In this document: one piece after another, positions 35,490 to 43,416 of the stretch
How positions within the stretch are numbered: position 1 is the first letter of the stretch
How the letters are laid out: every line of letters begins with the position of its first letter
NCBI RefSeq assembly: GCF_003426735.1
Contig: NZ_QVON01000006.1
Span: 186,001-250,000 of the forward strand
Direction of reading: 5' to 3'
Source: Arenibacter sp. P308M17
GTDB lineage: Bacteria > Bacteroidota > Bacteroidia > Flavobacteriales > Flavobacteriaceae
Length of the DNA: 64,000 bases
Notes under the pieces: generated by a model
Seen by the model: the letters and a program-made list of their open reading frames with translations, nothing else
Databases searched by the model: none
Told to the model about the DNA's origin: nothing
Program-made: the position numbers and the translations under genes

Positions 35490-35545
35490 CATATTATGAA
35501 ATATATATAGATAAAAGTCCTGTGAAAACCAGGACTTTTTTTTTG
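35477..35545 (+). promoter_or_regulatory. Transcription attenuator of the pheA operon (antiterminator and terminator)
   Basis: The terminator is a 10-bp stem, AAAAGTCCTG (35513-35522) with CAGGACTTTT (35530-35539), then more T. Its 5' arm can instead pair with GGGACTGTT at 35477-35485, inside the last codons of the leader peptide. A ribosome stalled at the Phe/Tyr run (ending 35465) would leave that segment free to pair and prevent termination. A ribosome that reaches the stop codon at 35487-35489 would cover it, so the terminator would form. Pairings were read by eye; relative stabilities were not computed. Confidence 0.78.
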
Positions 35546-35628
35546 GATATAACTTTCGAAAAGAACCAAAGGATAAAACTTAAACAGTTTCTAAGTCTTT
35601 GACAGGTCGGAAGATAATTTTTAAAAGG

Positions 35629-36459
35629 GTGAAATTAAAAATTGCAATACAGGGTATAAAAGGTTCCAACCACCATCAAGTGGCGATGGATTATTTTGGC
35701 GATGATGTTACATTCGTGGAATGTTCATCCTTCGATATTTTGGTAGATCACTTGATCAATAAAACAGCGGATAAGGGGGTGATGGCCATAGAAAATTCCA
35801 TTGCCGGATCCATTATACCCAACTACGCCCTGGTCTTTCACAATAACCTTCATATTATTGGGGAGCAGTATTTAAATATACATCATAACCTCATGGCTTT
35901 AAAGGGGCAGACCATTAACGATATTCTGGAGGTGCGTTCCCATCCCATGGCCCTGCTTCAGTGTAATGAGTTTTTTAAAAATTATAGACACATTAGACTA
36001 GTGGAAGATGTGGATACTGCCGAGACGGCAAAAAGAATTCAGGAAAATCAATTGAAGGGAATAGCTGCCATTGCGCCAAAAGTGGCTGCCGAGCTTTACG
36101 GTTTGGACATTATACACTCGGAAATACAGACTATAAAGGATAATGCTACCCGGTTCATAATCGTTAAGACAAAAAATAGTGTCCTGCCGGAGGAGGAGAT
36201 CAATAAGGCGTCGGTACGCTTCATTACGGACCACAAACGCGGAAGTCTTGCTGCCATATTGAATGTGATGAGCGATTGCAACTTGAACCTTACCAAGATC
36301 CAATCCCTTCCGGTAATACAGACACCTTGGAAGTATTCCTTTTTCGTTGATGTAACTTTTGAAAAGTACAAGCATTTTTCAAAGGCCAAGGCCTTGTTGG
36401 AAATTATGTCCGAAGAGTTTAAAGTATTGGGAGAATATAAAAATGCCAGAATATTATGA
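35629..36459 (+). CDS. pheA: Prephenate dehydratase with ACT domain
   Basis: A 276-residue enzyme that converts prephenate to phenylpyruvate, the phenylalanine branch. The dehydratase domain (about residues 1-178) begins KLKIAIQGIKGSNHHQVA and ends with the catalytic Thr-Arg-Phe motif in NATRFIIV. The ACT domain (about 190-275, starting VRFITDHKRGSLAAILNVM) gives feedback control by Phe. There is no chorismate mutase domain here; that activity is fused to the DAHP synthase three genes downstream. The start is taken as GTG 35629; a TTG at 35599 is less likely. The stop overlaps the next gene by four bases. Expression is probably governed by the attenuator just upstream. Confidence 0.93.
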   Translation: MKLKIAIQGIKGSNHHQVAMDYFGDDVTFVECSSFDILVDHLINKTADKGVMAIENSIAGSIIPNYALVFHNNLHIIGEQYLNIHHNLMALKGQTINDILEVRSHPMALLQCNEFFKNYRHIRLVEDVDTAETAKRIQENQLKGIAAIAPKVAAELYGLDIIHSEIQTIKDNATRFIIVKTKNSVLPEEEINKASVRFITDHKRGSLAAILNVMSDCNLNLTKIQSLPVIQTPWKYSFFVDVTFEKYKHFSKAKALLEIMSEEFKVLGEYKNARIL

Positions 36460-37598
36460 TAGCGGCAAATAGATTAAATACCGTTGAAGAGTACTACTTT
36501 TCTAAAAAACTAAGGGAAGTTAGGGGGTTAATGGCAGAAGGAAGGCCTATTATAAATATGGGTATCGGAAGTCCGGATCTGGAGCCGTCCATTGAGGTGC
36601 TGCGTGCGGTAAAAGAGGCTATGGGCCACGATGGGGCACATCAATACCAGAGTTATCAGGGCCTGCCCGAGCTAAGGGAGGCGTTTTCATCCTTTTATAA
36701 AAATAAATTTGGTGTAAGGGTAAATCCCCAGAATGAAGTATTGCCCTTGATGGGGTCCAAGGAAGGTATTATGCACATAAGTCTGGCCTTTTTGAACCCC
36801 GGGGATGAGGTGTTGATTCCCAACCCCGGGTACCCCACATACACATCGGTTACCAATTTGGTAGGGGCGGTACCACGGTATTATGATTTGGTTGGAAAGA
36901 AAGGTTGGTTTCCCGATTTGGAAGAATTGAGGGGACAGGACCTTTCAAAAGTGAAGTTGATGTGGACCAGCTACCCGCATATGCCGACCGGTGCCACGGC
37001 GAGTAGGGAACAAATGACAGATCTTGTAGCCTTTGCACAGGAAAACGATATTTTATTGGTCAATGACAATCCCTATAGTTTTGTGCTGAACCAAAATCCG
37101 ATCAGTATTTTGGAGGTGAGGGGGGCCATGGACGTTGCTTTGGAATTAAATTCGTTGAGCAAGACTTTTAATATGGCGGGTTGGCGCGTTGGGATGGTAC
37201 TGGGTAACAGTGAGCATATCAATGCTGTTTTAAAGGTAAAGAGCAATATGGATTCCGGGATGTTCTATGGTATCCAAAAAGGGGCCATAGCCGCCCTGAA
37301 CTGTAGCGAATCATGGTACAGTGAATTAAACAAGGTGTATCATGAACGAAGGGAATTGATGTTCGCATTGGCCGATACCCTTAAATGTACCTATGATAAG
37401 AATGCTGTGGGGATGTTCGTTTGGGCCAAATTACCAAAGGGGGTTTCGTCTTCCGAAAAGTTTATTGACGAAGTACTTTATGAAAAGAATATTTTCATTA
37501 CCCCCGGAACTATTTTTGGTGCCAACGGGGAGGGGTATATTCGTTTTTCCTTATGTGTCCCCGCAGAAAGGATACAAGAAGCGATCAGTAGGTTTTAA
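36456..37598 (+). CDS. Class I/II aminotransferase, probable aromatic amino acid or prephenate aminotransferase
   Basis: A 380-residue PLP enzyme of fold type I. The PLP lysine is in LNSLSKTFNMAGWRVG (about residues 225-240), and NPGYPTYTS and NDNPYSF are the usual cofactor-contact segments. Substrate cannot be read from sequence. Its place between pheA and tyrA suggests it transaminates phenylpyruvate and 4-hydroxyphenylpyruvate (final steps to Phe and Tyr) or prephenate itself. ATG overlaps the pheA stop by four bases. A 109-bp gap follows before tyrA, holding only an unconvincing 17-codon frame. Confidence 0.85.
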   Translation: MIAANRLNTVEEYYFSKKLREVRGLMAEGRPIINMGIGSPDLEPSIEVLRAVKEAMGHDGAHQYQSYQGLPELREAFSSFYKNKFGVRVNPQNEVLPLMGSKEGIMHISLAFLNPGDEVLIPNPGYPTYTSVTNLVGAVPRYYDLVGKKGWFPDLEELRGQDLSKVKLMWTSYPHMPTGATASREQMTDLVAFAQENDILLVNDNPYSFVLNQNPISILEVRGAMDVALELNSLSKTFNMAGWRVGMVLGNSEHINAVLKVKSNMDSGMFYGIQKGAIAALNCSESWYSELNKVYHERRELMFALADTLKCTYDKNAVGMFVWAKLPKGVSSSEKFIDEVLYEKNIFITPGTIFGANGEGYIRFSLCVPAERIQEAISRF

Positions 37599-37707
37599 AA
37601 AGAAAGCGTAGTAAGAATATTGGAAAAATGGAAACTGAAAAAGATAAGGTTTGGGAGAATAATTCTTTGTCTGTTTTTTAACATTTTTTCTCTGTTAACA
37701 AGGTAAT

Positions 37708-38568
37708 ATGAATGTATTTGTAATCGGTATCGGATTAATCGGGGGGTCTCTGGCCAAGGATATTAAGCGCAATAGGCCGGAATCCAAAATTTATGGCATT
37801 GATACCAATGAGGCACATTTGGATGAAGCGATGTCATTATCTTTGATCGATGGGAAGGCAGATTATGAACAACTGAAGCAGGCCGATGTTGTAATAGTGG
37901 GTATTCCCGTAGATGTTATGGTACAGGAACTGCCCAAGATTTTGGATGCCATTGATGATGATGCCGTTGTTTTTGATGTGGGATCTACAAAGTCACTTAT
38001 CTGCAATGTTGTGGAAAACCACCCCAGGAGAAGAAATTTCTTGGCCTGCCACCCTATTGCGGGAACCGAATTTTCAGGTCCCTCAGCGGCCGTGGAAGGT
38101 TTGTTTATGGGGAAGACCAATATTATTTGCGAAATAGAAAAAACGGCCTTTAAATTGCAGGAAAAAGCTTTGGAGCTCTTTCAGCAATTGGGGATGCGGA
38201 TACGTTATATGAATCCGGAGGCACACGATAAGCACATTGCCTACGTTTCACATTTGTCACATATCAGTTCCTTTATGTTGGGAAAGACGGTTATTGAGAA
38301 AGAAAGGAATGAACGTGATATTTTTGACATGGCGGGAAGTGGTTTTGAAAGTACAGTGCGATTGGCAAAGAGCTCACCTGCCATGTGGACCCCTATTTTT
38401 AGGCAAAACAAGGAAAATGTGGTCGAAACCTTGGGGGAATATATACAAAATTTGAAGGAATTTAAAGCCATGCTGATAGCCGATGATTATGAAGGTATCT
38501 ATAAGGAAATGAACAGTACAAATAAAATAAAGGAAATATTGAACGGAATACCACTTAACAAAAAATAG
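37708..38568 (+). CDS. tyrA: Prephenate dehydrogenase
   Basis: A 286-residue NAD-dependent enzyme that oxidatively decarboxylates prephenate to 4-hydroxyphenylpyruvate for tyrosine. The Rossmann motif GIGLIGGSLA is at residues 7-16, and the Asp at the end of strand 2 (YGIDTNE) predicts NAD rather than NADP. HPIAGTEFSGP (about residues 112-122) is the conserved substrate-binding histidine region. No ACT or chorismate mutase domain is fused. It lies nine bases before the DAHP synthase gene. Confidence 0.93.
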   Translation: MNVFVIGIGLIGGSLAKDIKRNRPESKIYGIDTNEAHLDEAMSLSLIDGKADYEQLKQADVVIVGIPVDVMVQELPKILDAIDDDAVVFDVGSTKSLICNVVENHPRRRNFLACHPIAGTEFSGPSAAVEGLFMGKTNIICEIEKTAFKLQEKALELFQQLGMRIRYMNPEAHDKHIAYVSHLSHISSFMLGKTVIEKERNERDIFDMAGSGFESTVRLAKSSPAMWTPIFRQNKENVVETLGEYIQNLKEFKAMLIADDYEGIYKEMNSTNKIKEILNGIPLNKK

Positions 38569-38577
38569 AGTATAGAA

Positions 38578-39660
38578 ATGGAAAATTTAAAAGAAATGAG
38601 AACTTGGTTGGACGATATGAAATTGGACCATCCGTTAGTAATTGCCGGACCTTGCAGTGCGGAAACAGAGGAACAGGTGCTTCGTATAGCAAATGAGTTA
38701 AAGGATACCGATGTTAATTACTATCGTGCAGGTATCTGGAAACCAAGAACACGTCCCGGAATGTTTGAAGGGGTAGGGGCGCTAGGTCTAAAGTGGTTAC
38801 AAAAAGTAAAGGCGGAAACTGGTATGAAAACCTGTACCGAGGTAGCCAATGCGGCCCACGTAAAATTAGCATTGGAGCATGATATTGATCTATTGTGGGT
38901 CGGTGCAAGATCTACCGTTAGTCCGTTTATCATGCAGGAAATTGCGGATGCCCTAGCGGGAACCGATAAAATTGTTTTGGTAAAGAACCCGGTAAATCCG
39001 GATTTGGCCTTATGGCTTGGAGGAATTGAAAGGTTATATACGGCCGGTATAAAAAATTTAGGTGCCATACATAGGGGTTTCTCCACCTATGAAAAAACAA
39101 AATATAGAAACATTCCAGAATGGCAGTTGGCGATCGAGTTTCAAAATAAATTTCCCGATCTGCCTTTGATCAATGATCCATCGCATATAACAGGGAACAG
39201 GGAAATGATTTTTGATGTTTCACAAACTGCCCTGGACCTTAATTTTGATGGTCTTATGATAGAGACACATTACGATCCGGATAACGCATGGAGTGATGCA
39301 GCGCAACAGGTAACCCCTGCCAAATTGATCCAGATTATGAGGGATTTGAAAATTAGGAAGGAGACCGATTCCGAGGCGGAGTACAATAACAAGCTTAGTA
39401 ACTTAAGGGCGCAGATAGATGTGCTGGATAGCCAGTTGATCGAAATGCTCGGCAAAAGAATGAAGATTTCCGATGGGATAGGCTTATTGAAGAAGCAAAA
39501 GAATGTTGCCGTTCTGCAATCCAATAGGTGGAACCAGATTTTAGGGGCCATGATCCTGGAAGGGGAGGCCAAAGGATTGAGTGAGGAATTTGTGTTGAAA
39601 ATGTTCAAGGCCATTCACCAAGAATCCATAAATCACCAGGAGAAGATAATCAACGCATAA
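38578..39660 (+). CDS. Bifunctional DAHP synthase / chorismate mutase
   Basis: A 360-residue fusion joining the first step of the shikimate pathway to the branch-point step. Residues ~15-265 form a type I-beta DAHP synthase barrel (VIAGPCSAETEEQV, KPRTRPGMFEGVG, NDPSHITGNR). Residues ~275-358 are an AroQ chorismate mutase helix bundle starting LRAQIDVLDSQLIEMLGKRM. In characterised enzymes of this layout the mutase domain also conveys prephenate feedback to the synthase. Here the C-terminal mutase orientation fits the Bacteroidota/Porphyromonas type. It is last in the operon and followed by a terminator. Confidence 0.93.
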   Translation: MENLKEMRTWLDDMKLDHPLVIAGPCSAETEEQVLRIANELKDTDVNYYRAGIWKPRTRPGMFEGVGALGLKWLQKVKAETGMKTCTEVANAAHVKLALEHDIDLLWVGARSTVSPFIMQEIADALAGTDKIVLVKNPVNPDLALWLGGIERLYTAGIKNLGAIHRGFSTYEKTKYRNIPEWQLAIEFQNKFPDLPLINDPSHITGNREMIFDVSQTALDLNFDGLMIETHYDPDNAWSDAAQQVTPAKLIQIMRDLKIRKETDSEAEYNNKLSNLRAQIDVLDSQLIEMLGKRMKISDGIGLLKKQKNVAVLQSNRWNQILGAMILEGEAKGLSEEFVLKMFKAIHQESINHQEKIINA

Positions 39661-39686
39661 ACTATTTTATTGGTATACCGTTAAAG

Positions 39687-39718
39687 AGGTCGTCTAAAAA
39701 CTATTTGGACGACCTTTT
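39687..39718 (+). terminator. Intrinsic terminator of the aromatic amino acid operon
   Basis: A 12-bp stem, AGGTCGTCTAAA with TTTGGACGACCT (one G-U), followed by TTT. It lies 27 bp after the last stop codon. Confidence 0.85.
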
Positions 39719-39748
39719 GCTTTTTGGTCTTATTCCTTGTTCCACGCT

Positions 39749-39808
39749 CCCGCCAATTTGCAACTGGTGGCACAGCTCCCTTGTTCCCGCCAGTTTTTAA
39801 CTGGTGGG
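39749..39808 (+). repeat. Two REP-like palindromes upstream of the RAYT gene
   Basis: CCCGCCAATTTGCAACTGG (from 39749) and CCCGCCAGTTTTTAACTGG (from 39786) are two head-to-tail copies of a short imperfect hairpin. They lie 28 bp before the RAYT start codon. A related sequence in inverted orientation lies after the gene. Confidence 0.75.
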
Positions 39809-39835
39809 TATTACTACTTTTTGTATTTTTAGAAT

Positions 39836-40393
39836 ATGAGCAGAAACTACAAATTTCTTAATACGAAAGGAGTGTATTTTGTATCCTTTGCCACAGTATA
39901 TTGGATGGACGTGTTTACTAGGCCATTGTATATGGTTGTCCTTGAAGAAAGCCTGCAATATTGCAGAAAGGAAAAAGGGATGGAATTGTATGCTTATTGT
40001 TTTATGCCCAACCATATTCATTTAATTTTTCGCTCTGCCAATGAAGACCCTTCGGGAGTTTTGCGCGATTTCAAAAAATATACATCCAAAAAGTTGGTAA
40101 AGGCCATTAATGATCATCTAGGGGAAAGTAGAAAGGAATGGTTGCTTTGGATGTTTGAACGAGCGGGCAAAAAGAAAGGCAATGTTTCAAGGTACCAATT
40201 CTGGCAACATCACAACAAACCCATTGAACTGTGGAGCACGGCCGTGATAAAACAAAAATTGGACTATATACATAACAATCCAGTCAAGGCAGGTTTTGTA
40301 AGCCGTCCGGAAGATTGGAAATATTCGAGTGCCCGGAATTATCAGGATGACCATACCGTTATGGAAATTGATACTATTGGTTTTTTGGGCTAG
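39836..40393 (+). CDS. REP-associated tyrosine transposase (RAYT, Y1_Tnp family)
   Basis: A 185-residue single-strand nuclease-like protein of the TnpA_REP group. The HUH motif is H60-I-H62 in FMPNHIHLIF. The catalytic Tyr is probably Y144 in KLDYIHNNPVKAG, followed by the family-typical WKYSSARNY. RAYTs are thought to have spread REP palindromes through bacterial genomes and are usually stably held, single-copy genes. REP-like hairpins flank the gene on both sides, which supports the call. The 28-bp spacing to the upstream palindrome is typical of such loci. The gene is intact. Confidence 0.92.
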   Translation: MSRNYKFLNTKGVYFVSFATVYWMDVFTRPLYMVVLEESLQYCRKEKGMELYAYCFMPNHIHLIFRSANEDPSGVLRDFKKYTSKKLVKAINDHLGESRKEWLLWMFERAGKKKGNVSRYQFWQHHNKPIELWSTAVIKQKLDYIHNNPVKAGFVSRPEDWKYSSARNYQDDHTVMEIDTIGFLG

Positions 40394-40423
40394 CTGCCTA
40401 TTGGTCAACTGTTTTGGACAGCT

Positions 40424-40438
40424 GTTGCAAACTGGCGG
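40424..40438 (-). repeat. REP-like sequence downstream of the RAYT gene
   Basis: GTTGCAAACTGGCGG is the inverted counterpart of the upstream CCGCCAATTTGCAAC with one difference. Together with the two upstream copies it brackets the RAYT gene in opposite orientations. Confidence 0.65.
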
Positions 40439-40484
40439 CAACAAGAATAAAGTTAATTGTTTCTATAATGTAGTGTAACAAATC

Positions 40485-40492
40485 TACTTTTG
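40485..40492 (+). promoter_or_regulatory. -7 element for the DUF2807 gene
   Basis: TACTTTTG fits TAnnTTTG. A TTG at 40457-40459 could serve as -33 but the spacer of 25 bp is long. Confidence 0.5.
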
Positions 40493-40510
40493 TTCCATCT
40501 TTACGTAGTA

Positions 40511-40536
40511 GTGGAACTAATAATTAAAAGTTCCAC
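40511..40536 (+). promoter_or_regulatory. Perfect inverted repeat in the DUF2807 leader (operator or hairpin)
   Basis: GTGGAACT at 40511-40518 and AGTTCCAC at 40529-40536 are perfect complements around a 10-base A/T spacer. They lie 18-43 bp downstream of the -7 element and 38 bp before the start codon, a place suited to a repressor site or a leader hairpin. The regulator is unknown. Confidence 0.5.
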
Positions 40537-40574
40537 AAAGAATTACAAATAACTTTAATAAAAAATTGAGGATA

Positions 40575-41249
40575 ATGAAAAATGTTTTGGCAATTGCTTT
40601 TCTATGTCTGTCGTTGGTAGGTTTCTCCCAGCGAATAGTGGATAGGTCCGTTGGGGATTTCAACGAGGTAAAGGTGTATGATCTGATAGAGGTGAACCTT
40701 ATCAAATCTAATGAGAATAAGGTTTTGGTAAAAGGGGATAATGTGGATGATATTCAAATTATTAGTAAAAATGGGGTCCTTAAAATAAAAATGGAACTCG
40801 ATAAAAAGTTTCACGGGGAAAATACCTTTGTGGAAGTATATTATAAACACATAGACCTCATTGACGGGAATGAGGGCGCTAGAATTACGGTCAATGAGAC
40901 CTTGAGCCAGGAAAAGATAGAACTGAAGACTCAGGAAGGGGCCAAAATAAAAGTAGGACTCGATGTGCACCAATTAATAGTGCGTTGTGTAACCGGAGGT
41001 AATGTGGAGGCTTCCGGAAAAACTATAAATCAGGAGGTGGTTTTAAATACGGGAGGATTTTTTGAAGGAAAACCATTGCTTAGTGAGAAGGCCAGTGTTA
41101 AGATAACGGCTGCCGGAGAGGCGGCAATGTTCGCTTCGGAGGCAATAGATATCAATATCAAAGCTGGTGGGGATGTGTATGTTTATGGAAATCCTAAGAC
41201 GGTAAATAAAAATACCTTTGCCGGGGGAAGGGTGAAAATTATGGATTAA
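40575..41249 (+). CDS. DUF2807 (head GIN domain) secreted protein
   Basis: A 224-residue exported protein: signal peptide residues 1-19 (ending GFSQ), then a right-handed beta-helix-like DUF2807 domain with repeats of short strands (for example VVLNTGGFFEG and IKAGGDVYVYGNPKTV). The family is very common in Bacteroidota; function is unknown but cell-surface or periplasmic adhesion-like roles are guessed. ATG 40575 (MKNVLA) is preferred because it begins the signal peptide; ATG 40566 adds three residues. It is a single gene with its own promoter and terminator. Confidence 0.85.
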   Translation: MKNVLAIAFLCLSLVGFSQRIVDRSVGDFNEVKVYDLIEVNLIKSNENKVLVKGDNVDDIQIISKNGVLKIKMELDKKFHGENTFVEVYYKHIDLIDGNEGARITVNETLSQEKIELKTQEGAKIKVGLDVHQLIVRCVTGGNVEASGKTINQEVVLNTGGFFEGKPLLSEKASVKITAAGEAAMFASEAIDINIKAGGDVYVYGNPKTVNKNTFAGGRVKIMD

Positions 41250-41285
41250 TAAGACATTTTTTGTAAAATATGGTTCAATAAAAAT

Positions 41286-41320
41286 CAAAACCCGGTCCAT
41301 TTGGCCGGGTTTTGAATTTT
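41286..41320. terminator. Bidirectional terminator between DUF2807 and the convergent hypothetical gene
   Basis: Arms CAAAACCCGG (41286-41295) and CCGGGTTTTG (41305-41314) form a 10-bp stem with a TCC/GGC inner part, followed by a T run on the plus strand. Confidence 0.82.
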
Positions 41321-41332
41321 TTTATCTGGAAC

Positions 41333-41773
41333 CTACTTCTTGAAGATGTACCGGGTAATAAAAATGCCCTGTCCATCGTCTTTGCCGCTGTCGCTTTCCA
41401 CGGCACTGGTAACAAAGGCCAATTCCCATCCCTCGGCCACCATGGCATTCAATTTTGATGAGATCAGAGCGTCATTGGCAGCAATGTTCTGGAATCGGAT
41501 TCCCCCTATATTGTAAAAATTCAAAAGTTTTGTTTCTTCAAAATTTTTCACCCGGATATCTCCCCGGTCAGATTTATTTCTGGTATTGTCCTCCTCCGTT
41601 TGTTCACTGGTGAACTCCTTGTAATCCCTATCCTCCGTTGCGCTAATGATCCGTGATCTTCCCAGACCGTTGGGAACTATGGATTCCACACTGGTGATGA
41701 CCTTAAATTGTTGTGCGTTTGCGTCCAAAATGGCCGTAACTACCAAACAGGCCATGAGTATAAAGTTTTTCAT
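41333..41773 (-). CDS. Hypothetical secreted protein
   Basis: A 146-residue protein with a signal peptide (residues 1-20, ending DANAQ). The mature part is polar and ends with a block resembling DUF4177-type small proteins: LNAMVAEGWELAFVTS (about residues 109-124) recalls the 'LN..G.eGWELV' motif of that family. No catalytic motif is seen. It is convergent with the DUF2807 gene and divergent from rsgA. The function is not known. Confidence 0.65.
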   Translation of the reverse strand: MKNFILMACLVVTAILDANAQQFKVITSVESIVPNGLGRSRIISATEDRDYKEFTSEQTEEDNTRNKSDRGDIRVKNFEETKLLNFYNIGGIRFQNIAANDALISSKLNAMVAEGWELAFVTSAVESDSGKDDGQGIFITRYIFKK

Positions 41774-41931
41774 TTTTTCGTGTTTTTTATAATTTATATC
41801 GGTTTAACAACGATGAATTTTAAAAGATAGTGTCCAGTAAACGTTTAAATTACCTGTAGGTTTAGGCTTGACTGGATACTATTATAAAACTAAAGTTGTT
41901 TCTTTGTAAACAAATATGTCAGTACTCTTTA

Positions 41932-42882
41932 ATGGAAGGAACCGTATATAAATCTACTGGAAGTTGGTACAGCGTAAGAACCGGGGAAGGAGTTTTCTAC
42001 GAATGCCGTATCAAAGGGAAATTTCGGCTCAAGGGAATTAAAAGTACCAATCCGGTCTCCGTTGGGGATGTGGTGGTATTTGAGATAGATGGGGACTTTG
42101 AAAATTTACAGGGCGTCATTACCGAAATTAAGGATAGGAAGAATTATATTATTAGAAAGTCGGTCAACCTATCCAAGCAGACCCATATCATTGCCGCTAA
42201 TTTGGATCAGGTGTTCTTGATAGTAACCTTGAACAATCCGCCCACCTTTACCAGTTTTATAGATCGGTTTTTGGTGACATCCGAGGCCTACCACATTCCC
42301 GCTATTCTACTTTTTAATAAGATAGACACCTACACTGAAGAGGAGCTGGGTGAGATAAAATATCTCGCAAGCCTTTATAGGGAGATTGGATATACCTGTA
42401 TCGGGATTTCTGCCATAACCGGTAAAAATGTGGATAGGGTAAAGGAATTGATGCTCGGGAAGACCAGTATGTTCTCCGGACACTCCGGTGTGGGGAAGTC
42501 TACCTTGGTCAATGCCATTGAGCCCCAACTGGACTTAAAGACCAAAAATATATCCTCCCAGCATATGCAGGGGCAGCACACTACCACTTTTGCGGAAATG
42601 TTCGATTTGGAATGTGGGGCCAGGATTATCGATACCCCTGGAATCAAAGGATTTGGAATCGTGGATATGGCGAAGGAGGAAATAGGGGATTATTTTCCTG
42701 AATTCTTTAAATTGAAAGGGGAATGCAAGTTTAATAATTGCCTGCATTTGGACGAACCCCATTGTGCGGTAAAGAAGGCGTTGGAGGATAACGAAGTTGC
42801 TTGGAGCAGGTACAAAAGTTATGTGCAGATGTTGAACGGGGAACAGGAAAACTATAGAACGGATATTTACGGGGAAAAGTAA
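41932..42882 (+). CDS. rsgA: Ribosome small-subunit biogenesis GTPase RsgA
   Basis: A 316-residue circularly permuted GTPase that helps mature the 30S subunit. An OB-fold N-terminus (residues ~1-65) is followed by the permuted G domain: G4 LLFNKID (about 123-129), then G1 GHSGVGKSTLVN (about 181-192) and G3 DTPGIKGFG (about 229-237). The C-terminal zinc-binding part has CKFNNCLHLDEPHCAVKKA. ATG 41932 gives the usual start MEGTVYKSTG. The stop overlaps dtd by one base, so the two are co-translated. Confidence 0.95.
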   Translation: MEGTVYKSTGSWYSVRTGEGVFYECRIKGKFRLKGIKSTNPVSVGDVVVFEIDGDFENLQGVITEIKDRKNYIIRKSVNLSKQTHIIAANLDQVFLIVTLNNPPTFTSFIDRFLVTSEAYHIPAILLFNKIDTYTEEELGEIKYLASLYREIGYTCIGISAITGKNVDRVKELMLGKTSMFSGHSGVGKSTLVNAIEPQLDLKTKNISSQHMQGQHTTTFAEMFDLECGARIIDTPGIKGFGIVDMAKEEIGDYFPEFFKLKGECKFNNCLHLDEPHCAVKKALEDNEVAWSRYKSYVQMLNGEQENYRTDIYGEK

Positions 42883-43334
42883 TGCGTGCAACAATACAAA
42901 GGGTAAGCTCGGCGAGTGTAAGCGTGGACGGGAAAGTAATTTCGGAAATTTCCAACGGACTGCTAATATTTTTGGGAATAGAGGATGCGGATACGGGAGA
43001 TGATATGAAGTGGCTTACCAATAAAATTGTAAATCTCCGGATTTTTAACGATGCGGACGGAGTTATGAATTTATCCCTGTTGCAGGAGGAAGGGGAGGCC
43101 TTGGTAATTAGTCAGTTTACCTTACATGCCTCCACAAAAAAAGGAAATAGGCCCAGTTATATAAAAGCGGCAAAGCCGGATATTGCTATTCCCTTGTACG
43201 AAGGCTTTGTGGTACAATTGGAAAAAGATCTTGGTAAAAAGGTGGGAACAGGTATTTTTGGAGCGGACATGAAAGTGGCACTGCTCAACGATGGGCCCGT
43301 AACCATTCAAATAGATACAAAGAACAGAGAATAA
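42882..43334 (+). CDS. dtd: D-aminoacyl-tRNA deacylase
   Basis: A 150-residue enzyme that removes D-amino acids wrongly attached to tRNA. It begins MRATIQRVSSASVSV and contains the catalytic SQFTLHAST (about residues 77-85) and GPVTIQID near the end. The Gly-cisPro region NRPSYIKAA is present. Length and start are standard. It is paired with rsgA through a TAATG overlap. Confidence 0.95.
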   Translation: MRATIQRVSSASVSVDGKVISEISNGLLIFLGIEDADTGDDMKWLTNKIVNLRIFNDADGVMNLSLLQEEGEALVISQFTLHASTKKGNRPSYIKAAKPDIAIPLYEGFVVQLEKDLGKKVGTGIFGADMKVALLNDGPVTIQIDTKNRE

Positions 43335-43416
43335 TTAATTTCATCGAATTTTTTTGAAAGTGCTGTACGAAAAGTACTATTTTTCGGAGCTATAAATAGT
43401 TATTTTCATTTTGTTG

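Noticed and set aside
35085-35492. A 135-codon minus-strand frame upstream of gldA
   Set aside because: It is Ile/Lys/Phe-rich, resembles no family, and lies antisense to the Phe/Tyr leader peptide; its length is explained by the A/T-rich composition and by the mirror of Phe codons as Lys.
37628-37681. A 17-codon frame between the aminotransferase and tyrA, considered as a second leader peptide
   Set aside because: It has only one Phe and no Tyr, and no terminator hairpin follows.
39836-40393. The Y1-type transposase as a mobile IS200/IS605 element
   Set aside because: It groups with REP-associated proteins by its motifs and by flanking REP-like palindromes, has no TnpB, and shows no IS ends.
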